Assembly (NCBI GenBank): GCA_965207755.1
Contig: OZ242297.1
Span: 1,178,001 to 1,242,000, forward strand
Reading direction: 5' to 3'
Origin: Aldehydirespirator sp028819505
Lineage (GTDB): Bacteria; Actinomycetota; Acidimicrobiia; Acidimicrobiales; Aldehydirespiratoraceae
DNA length: 64,000 bases
A model generated the notes under the pieces. It saw only the letters and a list, made by a program, of their open reading frames with translations. It ran no database searches and was not told where the DNA came from. The translations under genes were made by a program, and so were the position numbers. This document shows, piece by piece, positions 44,800 to 53,209 of the stretch (positions are counted from its first letter, which is position 1; each line of letters begins with the position of its first letter).

Positions 44800-45606
44800 G
44801 TGGAGGCGCTGATCGACGGGCGGGTGGTGCGCTGTGCCACCGGGGGACGCAGCATCGACGGCGACGAGCCCGCGGTGGTGCTGGTGCACGGAGCGGGCGG
44901 CGACCGCACGGTGTGGCAGCTCCAGACCCGCTGGATCGCGCACCACGGCTACCGGGCCGCGGCGGTGGACCTGCCCGGACACGGAGGCAGCGAGGGCCCC
45001 GCGCCGGCGAGCGTCGAGGAGATGGGGGAGTGGCTGGCGCGAACCACCGAGGCTCTGGGCTTGGCCCCCGCCCACCTGGTGGGCCATTCGATGGGCACGT
45101 TCGTGGCGCTGGAGGCGGCCGCCCAGCGGCCCGAGGTGGCCCGGTCGCTGGTGCTGCTGGGCACCGCGACAGCGATGCCGGTGCATCCCGCGCTGCAGTC
45201 GGCGGCCGATGCCGGCGACCCGTTGGCCGGTCGGCTCATCACCTCCTGGGGCATCGGCAGCCGGGCCCACACCGGCGGGCACGCCTCGCCGGGCATGTGG
45301 CTGATCGGGGGCAACACCTCGCTGCTGGACCGGGCGCGGCCGGGGGTGCTGGCCAACGACCTGGCCGCCTGCGACGCCTACGACGGCGCCGAGCAAGCCG
45401 CGGCACGGGTGCAGTGCCCGGTGACGCTGGTACTGGGCCGGCAGGACAAGATGACGCCCAACAAGCGGGCCGCGCCGATGATCGCCGCCTTCGGGGACGT
45501 GCGCAGCGTCTACCTCGACCGGGTGGGCCACTTCCTGCAGATCGAGAGCCCGATCCCGGTCCGCGAGGCCATCGCCGCGGCCCTGGCCGGGCGGCCCAGC
45601 GAGTAG
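44800..45606 (+). CDS. Alpha/beta hydrolase
   Basis: 268 residues from GTG 44800 (VEALIDGRVVRC). An upstream frame begins at 44707 but would run through the hairpin repeat. The nucleophile elbow is GHSMGTF (Ser near 98), the oxyanion region is VLVHGAGGDRTVW, the acid is in LVLGRQDKMTP and the catalytic His in DRVGHFLQIE. The substrate is unknown; the fold covers esterases, lactonases and C-C hydrolases. A single gene with no operon partner. Confidence 0.88.
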   Translation: MEALIDGRVVRCATGGRSIDGDEPAVVLVHGAGGDRTVWQLQTRWIAHHGYRAAAVDLPGHGGSEGPAPASVEEMGEWLARTTEALGLAPAHLVGHSMGTFVALEAAAQRPEVARSLVLLGTATAMPVHPALQSAADAGDPLAGRLITSWGIGSRAHTGGHASPGMWLIGGNTSLLDRARPGVLANDLAACDAYDGAEQAAARVQCPVTLVLGRQDKMTPNKRAAPMIAAFGDVRSVYLDRVGHFLQIESPIPVREAIAAALAGRPSE

Positions 45607-45730
45607 GCTGCGATCGCACGGGCACGGCCCCGAGCGAGGCCGCGGCCCGAGCGGCCGGCGAACTTGAAGCGGTAGACCGCATCCAGGGTGGCTGACTGCT
45701 TGAAGTACCGGTGGTCCAGCGGCTCGCGCT

Positions 45731-47092
45731 GTGACGGAAGTCACGTTCGGGTCGTCACCGCGCCAACCGGCGGTCGTTTACCCTCCGGCCGTGGCCTCAG
45801 GCGCGGCGGCGCGGCCCGAGCCCGGCGACGAAGGGCTGGAGGGTGGACCGCTGATCGAGCCGCGCGGCGACAGCTTCGGCGCGGTCAGGTCGCTGCTCGC
45901 CGGCGTGGCCCTGGCCATGAGCTGCAACGGGCTGCTGCGGGTCGCCCTCGGGGTGCGGGCCGAGATGGAGGACTTCGGGCTGTCCGTGACCGGCGTGGTG
46001 ATGGCCGGCTACTTCCTGGGCTTCCTGTTCGGGACCCGGGCGGCCGAGCACTTCATCGCCTCGGTGGGCCACATCCGGGTGTTCGCCGCCCTGTCCGCGG
46101 TGGGCTCGGCCGCTGCCACCCTGCACGTGATCTGGATCCATCCGGCGTCGTGGACGCTGCTGCGATTCCTCTACGGGCTGTGCCTGGCCGGGATCCTGGT
46201 GACCGTCGAGTCGTGGCTCAACGACATGGCCACCAACGCCACCCGGGGCCGGATGCTGTCGCGCTACATGATCGTGACCATGGGCGGCATCGGCTTGGGA
46301 CAGCTGATGCTGAACGTCGCCGATCCCGGCGGCTTCAAACCGTTCGTGGTGTCCTCGGCGCTGATCTCGTTCGCGCTGGTGCCGGTGGCGTTGTCGGCGT
46401 CGGCCGCGCCGCCGCTGGTGGTGCCCGAGCCGATCTCGCTGCGGGAGCTCGTCAAGATCGTGCCCCTCGGGCTGCTCACCGCGTTCTGGGTCGGCGTCTC
46501 GCAGGGCTGCCTGATGGGGCTCGGCGCGTTCTACGCCGCCTCCGAGGGCCTGTCCAACTCCCGGATCTCGCTGTTCGTGGTGTCGTCCATGGTGGGGTCG
46601 GTGGCGTTCCAGTGGCTCGTCGGGAGCGCCTCGGACCGGGTGCCCCGCCGCTACGTGATCCTTGTCGTGGCCGTCGTCGCGGCCGGCTCCGCGGGCCTGC
46701 ACCTGCTGGTGCCGGTCGGGTCGGCGCTGTCGCTGCTGCTGATGTTCGTTCACGGCGGCTCGACCTTCCCGCTGTACTCGCTGGCCGTGGCCACCACCGC
46801 CGACAGCGTCCCGCCCGCGCAGCTGACCGGGGCCAGCGCATCGCTGGTGAGGGTCAGCGGGGTCGGCGCGGTGATCGGGCCGACGCTGGGCGGGTTCCTC
46901 ATGGCGGTGATCGCGCCGTGGGCCTACTTCGGGGTCCTGGTCGCATCCCACGCCGTCATCGCGCTGTACGTCGTGTACCGCATGTTCACACGACCGGCCC
47001 TTCCCGTCGGCGAGCAGGGCACGTTCGATCCCTGGCCGCTGCGGGCCTCGGCCGTCGCGGCCAACCTCCTGCGCCGCCCGCGCCTCCGCTAG
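45731..47092 (+). CDS. MFS transporter
   Basis: 453 residues, GTG at 45731; a later start is possible because the first 45 residues are low-complexity. About 12 hydrophobic helices, with family signs such as GYFLGFLFGTRAAEHFIASVGHIRVF, LRFLYGLCLAGILVTVESWLND and the central-loop pattern SDRVPRRYVILV. The closest general type is the YcaD/MFS_1 group of small-solute exporters. The direction and substrate are not readable. 45607-45730 shows no gene. Confidence 0.9.
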   Translation: MTEVTFGSSPRQPAVVYPPAVASGAAARPEPGDEGLEGGPLIEPRGDSFGAVRSLLAGVALAMSCNGLLRVALGVRAEMEDFGLSVTGVVMAGYFLGFLFGTRAAEHFIASVGHIRVFAALSAVGSAAATLHVIWIHPASWTLLRFLYGLCLAGILVTVESWLNDMATNATRGRMLSRYMIVTMGGIGLGQLMLNVADPGGFKPFVVSSALISFALVPVALSASAAPPLVVPEPISLRELVKIVPLGLLTAFWVGVSQGCLMGLGAFYAASEGLSNSRISLFVVSSMVGSVAFQWLVGSASDRVPRRYVILVVAVVAAGSAGLHLLVPVGSALSLLLMFVHGGSTFPLYSLAVATTADSVPPAQLTGASASLVRVSGVGAVIGPTLGGFLMAVIAPWAYFGVLVASHAVIALYVVYRMFTRPALPVGEQGTFDPWPLRASAVAANLLRRPRLR

Positions 47093-47109
47093 CGGGGCCG
47101 GGACAGCGC

Positions 47110-47218
47110 TGCGCTGTGCCAGCGGCCGTCGCATTCGTCGACGTCCTAGGGGCCGGGCCTGTGGTCGACGTTCTTCCGCACCTGCGCTGTGCCGGCGGCC
47201 GTCGCATTCGTCGACGTC
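47110..47218 (+). repeat. Intergenic direct repeat between MFS gene and ABC binding protein
   Basis: Copies of 36 bp at 47110-47145 and 47183-47218 (start TGCGCTGTGCC, end TCGTCGACGTC) differ at one base. In addition, the last 17 bp around the MFS stop (TCCGCTAGCGGGGCCG) recur right after the second copy at 47218-47234. The arrangement suggests a local duplication with rearranged order. No gene lies here. Confidence 0.85.
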
Positions 47219-47287
47219 TCCGCTAGCGGGGCCGAGATCCCGCGCACGGTCGCGCCGTGATTGCGGCGACGGCTAGTCTGACCCCCC

Positions 47288-49069
47288 GTGAAGTCGCATC
47301 CGGCCAGGCTGTCGCAGAACCGCGGACGCTTGCGGGGCCTGCTGGCCGTGGCTGCGCTGGTCGCGGCGGCGGCATGCGGCGGGTCGACAGACGGCGAAGC
47401 GGCCGGCAGCGACAGCGCAACCGATCCGGCCGCCACGACCGCCGGCGCCGCCGACACGGTTTCGGAGGCGGCCGATCCTGCCGCGGGCCGGGCCGGCGGC
47501 GAGATCGTGCTGGCCGTGGAGCAGTGGCCCGAGTGCCTCAACCCGCTCACCTCCTGCGCCAACGCCAGCTGGCTCGGCTGGTCGGTGCTCGTCCATCTCC
47601 AGGCGGGCCTGATGGAGTACGACGAGGGCAACAACTTGGGGGCCTCCCCGGTGATCGTCGAGGCGCCCAGCCCGGACAACGGCGGCGTGGAGACCCGCCC
47701 CGACGGCGGCTTCACCGTGACCTACCGGCTCGACCCGGATGCCCGCTGGAGCGACGGCACGCCCATCACCAGCACCGACGTGTGGTTCACGTGGCGGGCC
47801 GTGCTCGACACCGAAGGCTCGCTCAACACCATCGGCTACGACCTCATCACCGACGTGGGCCACGACGACCCGCACACCGCGGTCATCGCGTTCTCGGAGC
47901 CCTACGCCCCCTGGCGCCAGCTCTTCGGCGGACTGCTGCCGGCCCACGGCTTCGACGGCGAGACCGAGATATCCGGCCATTGGAACGACTCGATCCCGAT
48001 CTCGGCCGGGCCGTGGCGCCAGGAGTCGTGGAGCCAGGAGCAGCACATCCTCGTTCCCAACGAGAACTACTGGGTCGCCGACCGGATGCCGCTGGCCGAC
48101 CGGGTGGTGATGGTCCCCAGGGAGGACACCGACACCGAGGTCGCGGCCCTGCAGACCGGCGAGGTAATGGCCGCCTTCCCCCAGCCCTTCCCCGGCGCCA
48201 AACAGCGTCTCGGACCGCCGTTGGCGTTCGTGTCGGGGGAGGGCATCTTCATGGAGGGCCTCTGGATCAATCAGGCCGCACCCGACCGGCGCTTCGAGAT
48301 AACCACAGCGCTCCGCCAGGCCCTCGCCTATTCGCTCGACCGGGAGCGAGTCGCGGAGGTCGCGCTGGGCCCCATCATCGACGACCCGGCGGTGCTGCAG
48401 TGCGCGGGCTGGAACCCGGCCTTCGGGCAGTGGTGTGGCGACGACTTCGCCCGCTACCGCCAGGACATGGGCGCCGTCGAGGCGCTGCTGGCCGCCGACG
48501 GCTGGACACGCCCCGACCCCGAGGGCCTGTGGGTCAACTCCGAGGGCGTCGAGCTGGTGCTGCAGTGGAACACCGTCGCCGGCAACAAGCGCCGCGAGGA
48601 CATCCAGGCGCTGGTCACCGAGATGACCAAGCCGTTCGGGATCGGCTTCCAGATCATCAACTACGACGCGGGCGAACTCTTCCAGAACCGCCTGCCGGTC
48701 ATGAACTTCGGCCCGGTGGCGCTGTTCGCCAACAGCACCAACCCCGATCCGTCCGTCACGGCCCTCTACGACATCGACGGCATCCCCACTGAGGCCAACT
48801 CCTACAGCGGCCAGAACTTCACCGCCTACGCCAGCCAGATGGCCAGCGACCTGGCCTTCGCCATCGACGCCGAACTCGACGAGGCGGAGCGCCTGAAACT
48901 GGTACACGAGCTGGGGGCACTGCTCGCCGACGACGTCCCCTGGATCCCGCTGTACATGCTGCCGAACCTGCTGGCCTGGGACCCCGAGGTGCTGGAAGGA
49001 CCGGGCAAGTACGTGTCGAGCGTGTACGGCGGCTTCTACGACATCTACGACTGGGCCGTGATCGGGTGA
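47288..49069 (+). CDS. Peptide/solute-binding lipoprotein of an ABC transporter (SBP family 5)
   Basis: 593 residues, GTG at 47288. A lipoprotein signal: basic start, hydrophobic LLAVAALVAA, lipobox-like AACGG with Cys near residue 30, then a Ser/Ala/Thr-rich spacer. The mature part has the family-5 features: LNPLTSCANASW, YRLDPDARWSDGTPITSTDVWFTW, KRLGPPLAF and LRQALAYSLDRERVAEV. It binds a peptide, glycoside or similar solute outside the membrane. The two permeases follow in the same direction; no ATPase gene is next to them. Confidence 0.92.
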   Translation: MKSHPARLSQNRGRLRGLLAVAALVAAAACGGSTDGEAAGSDSATDPAATTAGAADTVSEAADPAAGRAGGEIVLAVEQWPECLNPLTSCANASWLGWSVLVHLQAGLMEYDEGNNLGASPVIVEAPSPDNGGVETRPDGGFTVTYRLDPDARWSDGTPITSTDVWFTWRAVLDTEGSLNTIGYDLITDVGHDDPHTAVIAFSEPYAPWRQLFGGLLPAHGFDGETEISGHWNDSIPISAGPWRQESWSQEQHILVPNENYWVADRMPLADRVVMVPREDTDTEVAALQTGEVMAAFPQPFPGAKQRLGPPLAFVSGEGIFMEGLWINQAAPDRRFEITTALRQALAYSLDRERVAEVALGPIIDDPAVLQCAGWNPAFGQWCGDDFARYRQDMGAVEALLAADGWTRPDPEGLWVNSEGVELVLQWNTVAGNKRREDIQALVTEMTKPFGIGFQIINYDAGELFQNRLPVMNFGPVALFANSTNPDPSVTALYDIDGIPTEANSYSGQNFTAYASQMASDLAFAIDAELDEAERLKLVHELGALLADDVPWIPLYMLPNLLAWDPEVLEGPGKYVSSVYGGFYDIYDWAVIG

Positions 49070-49115
49070 GCGACCGGGTGATCCGCCGAGCGGGGCCGGC
49101 GGGCACACTCCGGAG

Positions 49116-50096
49116 GTGATCCGCTACGCGGCGGGACGTCTCGCGGTCACCGTTCCCATACTCCTGGCCATCTCGTTCGCCACGTTCTGGGCGGCCGGCG
49201 AGATCTCCAGCCCTGCCGCCCAGCTCACCCTCAACCCTCGGATAAGTCCCGAGGCCAGAAGGGCCTACATCGAATCCCTCGGCCTCGACGAGCCCTTCTT
49301 CGGCCGCTATCTCATCTGGCTCGGCAACTTCGCCACCGGGGACCTGGGAACGTCGCTGGTCCGCAACGGCCAGGACGTCTGGCCGCTGGTGCGCAGCGCC
49401 ATGGCCAACACGCTGCTGCTGATCGTGGTGGCGATGGCCCTCTCGCTGGCGATCGGCTTGGCCGTGGGCACCTTGTCGGCGCTGCGGCCGGGCTCCGTCA
49501 TCGACCGGGCCTCGACCGCCGTGTCGTTCCTGGGCATCTCGATTCCGGTGTTCTGGCTGGGCCTGATGCTGCAGCTGCTGTTCGGCCTGTACCTGGCCGA
49601 ATGGCTGCGGCTGGGTGCGCCGGTGCTGCCCACGGCCGGGATCTACTCGCCCGGCCGGCAGGGCTTCGACCTGCTGGACAGGGCGCGGCATCTCGCGCTG
49701 CCGACGATGGCGCTGTCGCTGCAGCTGGTAGCGGCCTACAGCCGCTACATGAGGTCGTCCATGCTCGACGTGATGGGCGCGGACTACATCTCCACCGCCC
49801 GGGCCAAGGGCCTGCCCGAACGCCATGTGGTGGTGCGCCACGGCGTGCGCAACGCGCTGATCCCGGTGACGACGCTGGCCGCGGTGGATCTCGGGCTGCT
49901 GGTGGGCGGCTTGATCGTCACCGAGCGGGTCTTCCAGTACCCGGGCATGGGCCTGCTGTTCCTGGACGCTCTCCACGGCGGCGACTACCCCGTGCTGCTG
50001 GCCACGGTGATGATCGTGTCGGCCGCGGTGTTCTTGATGAACCTGCTGGCCGATCTGCTCTACGCGGTGCTCGACCCGAGGATCCGCTATGGCTGA
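49116..50096 (+). CDS. ABC transporter permease (DppB-type)
   Basis: 326 residues, GTG at 49116. Six membrane helices with the binding-protein-dependent permease loop RYMRSSMLDVMGADYISTARAKGLPERHVVVRHGVRNALIPVTT (the EAA-type region). A first helix and an external loop of ~60 residues precede the core, as in DppB/OppB. It belongs with the 593-residue binding protein (46 bases upstream) and the next permease. The stop is 29 bases before the second permease. Confidence 0.92.
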   Translation: MIRYAAGRLAVTVPILLAISFATFWAAGEISSPAAQLTLNPRISPEARRAYIESLGLDEPFFGRYLIWLGNFATGDLGTSLVRNGQDVWPLVRSAMANTLLLIVVAMALSLAIGLAVGTLSALRPGSVIDRASTAVSFLGISIPVFWLGLMLQLLFGLYLAEWLRLGAPVLPTAGIYSPGRQGFDLLDRARHLALPTMALSLQLVAAYSRYMRSSMLDVMGADYISTARAKGLPERHVVVRHGVRNALIPVTTLAAVDLGLLVGGLIVTERVFQYPGMGLLFLDALHGGDYPVLLATVMIVSAAVFLMNLLADLLYAVLDPRIRYG

Positions 50097-50125
50097 GCGC
50101 GCCCTGCTTTACCTGAGGATCGGCC

Positions 50126-51076
50126 ATGGCTGAGCACTCGTCGTCGCGGCCGGGCTACCAGCACCGGGGCGAGGGCCGGCTCGCCGACGGGCGGACGATG
50201 GCGGGGCAGCCGCTCGAGGCGCCCGGCGACGAGATCGCGCCGCACTGGCGGACGGTGTGGCGACGGTTCCGCAAGCACCGTCTGGCGGCTGCCTCGCTGG
50301 CCGTATTCATCCTGATCGCGCTGTGCGCAGCCTTCGCGGACTGGGTCGCTCCCTACGGCGCCACCGAGCAGAACCTGGACAGGATCCTGGAACCGCCTGG
50401 CGGCGACTTCCTGCTGGGAACCGACACCCTCGGGCGTGACACTCTGAGCCGGATCCTCCACGGAGGCCGGATCTCGTTGCTGGTCGGGGTGTCGGTGGCG
50501 TTGATCGGCGGCGTCGTGGGAACGACCGTCGGGCTGGTGGCGGGATACTGCCGGGGGCTGGTGGACCCGGCGCTGATGCGCTTCACCGACACGATGCTGG
50601 CCCTACCCGGACTGATGGTGGTGATCATGGCGGCTCGCGTGCTGGGCGACGGCGTGCTCGACGTGGTGATCGTCCTGGCCGGCGTCACCTGGATGGTCCC
50701 GGCCCGCATTGTGAGAGCCAAGGTGCTGTCGCTGTGCGAGAACCAGTTCGTGGAGGCCGCCGTCGCGCTGGGCGTGCCCGGCCGCCGCATCATGGTGCGC
50801 GACCTGCTGCCCAACCTGGTGGGCGAGATCGTCGTGGCGGTGTCATTGACGGTGGCCGGCGCCATCCTGGCGGAGTCGACGCTGAGCTTCCTCGGGTTGG
50901 GGGTGAGCGCGGCCCACACCGCCACTTGGGGGAACATGCTCGGAGGCAACGAGGGCTTCATGATCACCGCGCCCTGGCTGGTGTGGGCGCCGGGCCTGGC
51001 CATCGTGGCCACGGTGCTGTGCATCAACTTCATCGGCGACGGCCTGCGCGACGCCCTCGACCCGCCCCGCCGGTAG
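50126..51076 (+). CDS. ABC transporter permease (DppC-type)
   Basis: 316 residues, ATG at 50126. A ~45-residue cytoplasmic N-terminus and six helices. The EAA-type loop is VRAKVLSLCENQFVEAAVALGVPGRRIMVRDLLPNLVGEIV, typical of DppC. Partner of the upstream DppB-type permease. Neither an oppD- nor an oppF-type ATPase is encoded before the next gene, so ATPases must be elsewhere. The 3' end is duplicated in tandem (34 bp), giving a second stop codon. Confidence 0.92.
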   Translation: MAEHSSSRPGYQHRGEGRLADGRTMAGQPLEAPGDEIAPHWRTVWRRFRKHRLAAASLAVFILIALCAAFADWVAPYGATEQNLDRILEPPGGDFLLGTDTLGRDTLSRILHGGRISLLVGVSVALIGGVVGTTVGLVAGYCRGLVDPALMRFTDTMLALPGLMVVIMAARVLGDGVLDVVIVLAGVTWMVPARIVRAKVLSLCENQFVEAAVALGVPGRRIMVRDLLPNLVGEIVVAVSLTVAGAILAESTLSFLGLGVSAAHTATWGNMLGGNEGFMITAPWLVWAPGLAIVATVLCINFIGDGLRDALDPPRR

Positions 51077-51110
51077 CCTGCGCGACGCCCTCGACCCGCC
51101 CCGCCGGTAG
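51043..51110 (+). repeat. Exact 34-bp tandem duplication across the permease stop codon
   Basis: Unit 51043-51076 (starts CCTGCGCGACGCC, ends CCGCCGGTAG) is repeated exactly at 51077-51110. The first copy codes for LRDALDPPRR plus stop; the second follows the stop and is untranslated. A slippage or recent duplication. Confidence 0.95.
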
Positions 51111-51209
51111 CCGCGGGCGGGCCGGACAGGCCGCTGCCGCGATGAACCGGGGCGGCGGCCCACTAGCCTCGGGCGCAGGTCCCCGCGGAGCGCGTCGAAA
51201 GGAGACACG

Positions 51210-51575
51210 ATGGCGCAGAGAGGTTCATCGGCATGGCACTCGTGGGTGGAGGCGGTCTTCGACGACCGGGTCAACCGGTCCCGGCCCCGCGCGCTGAGGG
51301 CGCTCGCGGAGTGGGCCGCAGCCTCGGTGGCAGTGAACGGCGATGTCTACGCCGGCATCTCCGCGGGTTATGCGGCCGTGTCGCGCGCCGCCGAGTCTCC
51401 GGAGTCGACGATCCGGGCCGCTCGCTACTCCATCTGGCACGCGGTCACCTCGCTGCGCGAGAGCAGCCCCGACGATGTCGACGTGTGGCACTTCGAGCTG
51501 CACGCCGCGGGCGAGCTCATCGGTCTGCGCCTTCCCGACCGCCCCCACCTGGAGAACGTCTCGATCGCCAGTTGA
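51210..51575 (+). CDS. Uncharacterised small protein (121 aa)
   Basis: 121 residues, ATG at 51210, preceded by GAAAGGAGACACG, a good ribosome site. It is a hydrophilic/amphipathic chain: WHSWVEAVFDDRVNRSRPRALRAL, EWAAASVAVNGDVYAGISAGYAAVSRAA, WHFELHAAGELIGLRLPDRPHLENV. No domain or signal is recognised. The Gly/Ala-rich helix is not long enough for a membrane span. It converges with the mttB operon (40-base gap). Probably a real gene; function unknown. Confidence 0.6.
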   Translation: MAQRGSSAWHSWVEAVFDDRVNRSRPRALRALAEWAAASVAVNGDVYAGISAGYAAVSRAAESPESTIRAARYSIWHAVTSLRESSPDDVDVWHFELHAAGELIGLRLPDRPHLENVSIAS

Positions 51576-51615
51576 CGGGATCCGGCTCGGCGCCTGCTCC
51601 GGCCGGCCGGGCCGG

Positions 51616-53148
51616 TCAGCCGATCTCGTCGGGCATCCCAGCCTTGCGTCGGGCCACGTAGTCGCGCAGTTCGGCGTCCACCGCGTCGTCGATTCCGGGC
51701 GGCTCGTAGTCGGCCAGGAGCTGCTTCCAGCGGGCGTTGGCCCGCTGCGCGGCTGAGAGCGATCCCTCCTCGGACCACTGCTCGTAGCTGGCCGCGTCGG
51801 AGATGTCCGAGCGCCAGAAGGCGGTCTCGAAGTTGGCCAGGGTGTGCTGGTTGCCCAGGAAGTGGTCGCCGTGGGCGTTGGTGCGGAACGCCTCCATGGC
51901 CTGGCCGTTGTCGCTGACGTCGACCCCCCGGGCCCACACCTCCATGGCGCCCAGCTGGTCGGCGTCCAGGATCAGCTTCTCGTATCCCAGCGCCAGCCCT
52001 CCCTCCTGCCAGCCCGCGGCGTGCAGCACGAAGTTCACGCCGGCCTGCATGGTGGGCAGCAGCGTGTGGGCCGACTCGTAGGCGGCCTGCGCGTCGGGCA
52101 GCTTCGAGGACGTGAACTGCCCGCCTGAGCGGAACGGCACACCGACCCGGCGGGCCAGCGACGCCATCACGTGGATGGCCTGGCCGGCCTCGGGCGTGCC
52201 GAAGGTGGGCGCCCCGGTGGCCATCGACATCGAGGAGGCGAACGTGCCGAACACGACGGGAGCTCCGGGCCGCACCAGTTGCAGGTAGGCCATGCCCGAC
52301 AGGGCCTCGGCCAGCGCCTGCGCGGCCAGGCCGGCCACGGTCACCGGCGACATGGCCCCGGCCAGGATGAAGGGGCTGACGATGCAGGCCTGGTTGGCCC
52401 GGGCGTAGGTGGTGGCCGCGCCCAGCATGGTGGCGTCCCAGCGCATCGGCGACGAGGCGTTGATCAGCGAGGTCATCACCGTGCGGTCGGCGAGGTCCCC
52501 GCCGAAGGCGATGCGGGCCATCTCGACGGAGTCCGCGGCCCGCTCGGCCGCGGTCACCGAGCCCATGAAGGGCTTGTCGCTGTAGCGCAGGTGGGCGTAC
52601 ACCATGTCGAGGTGGCGCTTGTTGACCGGCACGTCCACCGGCTCGCACACCGTGCCCCCGCTGTGGTGCAGCTGGGGCAGGGCGTAGGCGAGCTTCACCA
52701 CGTTGCAGAAGTCCTCCAGCGTGGCGTAGCGGCGGCCCTGGTCGAGATCCATGACGAACGGCGAGCCGTAGTTGGGGGCGAAGACGGTGGCGTCGCCCCC
52801 GACCCTCACGCTGCGGGCGGGGTTGCGGGCGTGCTGGGTGTAGACCGCCGGGGCGCTGTCCTGCACGATCCGGCGGCACAGGCCGGGCGGGAACTTCACC
52901 AGCTCGCCGTCGATGTCGGCGCCGGCGGCCCGCCACAGTTCCAGGGCCTCAGGAAAGTCCTGGAAGGCGATGCCGACCTCGGACAGGATCGTCTCGGCGT
53001 TGTGCTCGATCAGCGCGAGGCCCTCGTCATCGACTATGTCGACCGGCGGCAGCCGGCGGACCAGGTACGGCGCCGACTCGGCCGACGCGGCCCGCGCCGC
53101 CCTTCTCCCTGCCCGGCCGCCGCCGCGCCGCCGCGTCGTCTCGCTCAT
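51616..53148 (-). CDS. MttB-family (non-pyrrolysine) amine methyltransferase, copy 2
   Basis: 510 residues, ATG at 53148. The MttB signatures are LALIEHNAETILSEVGIAFQDFPEALELW, SPFILAGAMSPVTVAGLAAQALAEALSGM, VFGTFASSMSMATGAPTFGTPEAGQAI and LHAAGWQEGGLALGYEKLILDADQLGAM, with no in-frame TAG. It is expected to demethylate a quaternary amine (for example glycine or proline betaine) onto the corrinoid protein. It is the last gene of an operon with a corrinoid activator, methyl-THF:corrinoid methyltransferase, a virulence-factor-domain protein and a DUF1638 protein. Its substrate is unproven and differs in loops from copy 1. Confidence 0.93.
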   Translation of the reverse strand: MSETTRRRGGGRAGRRAARAASAESAPYLVRRLPPVDIVDDEGLALIEHNAETILSEVGIAFQDFPEALELWRAAGADIDGELVKFPPGLCRRIVQDSAPAVYTQHARNPARSVRVGGDATVFAPNYGSPFVMDLDQGRRYATLEDFCNVVKLAYALPQLHHSGGTVCEPVDVPVNKRHLDMVYAHLRYSDKPFMGSVTAAERAADSVEMARIAFGGDLADRTVMTSLINASSPMRWDATMLGAATTYARANQACIVSPFILAGAMSPVTVAGLAAQALAEALSGMAYLQLVRPGAPVVFGTFASSMSMATGAPTFGTPEAGQAIHVMASLARRVGVPFRSGGQFTSSKLPDAQAAYESAHTLLPTMQAGVNFVLHAAGWQEGGLALGYEKLILDADQLGAMEVWARGVDVSDNGQAMEAFRTNAHGDHFLGNQHTLANFETAFWRSDISDAASYEQWSEEGSLSAAQRANARWKQLLADYEPPGIDDAVDAELRDYVARRKAGMPDEIG

Positions 53149-53209
53149 GTCGGCTCGTTCATTTTCTGGATGTCTCCGGATCGCGAATTCGGCGGTCGTC
53201 GATCGATGT

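Noticed and set aside
45239..45682. 147-codon minus-strand frame in the hydrolase gene
   Set aside because: Arg/Pro-rich shadow of the real plus-strand gene.
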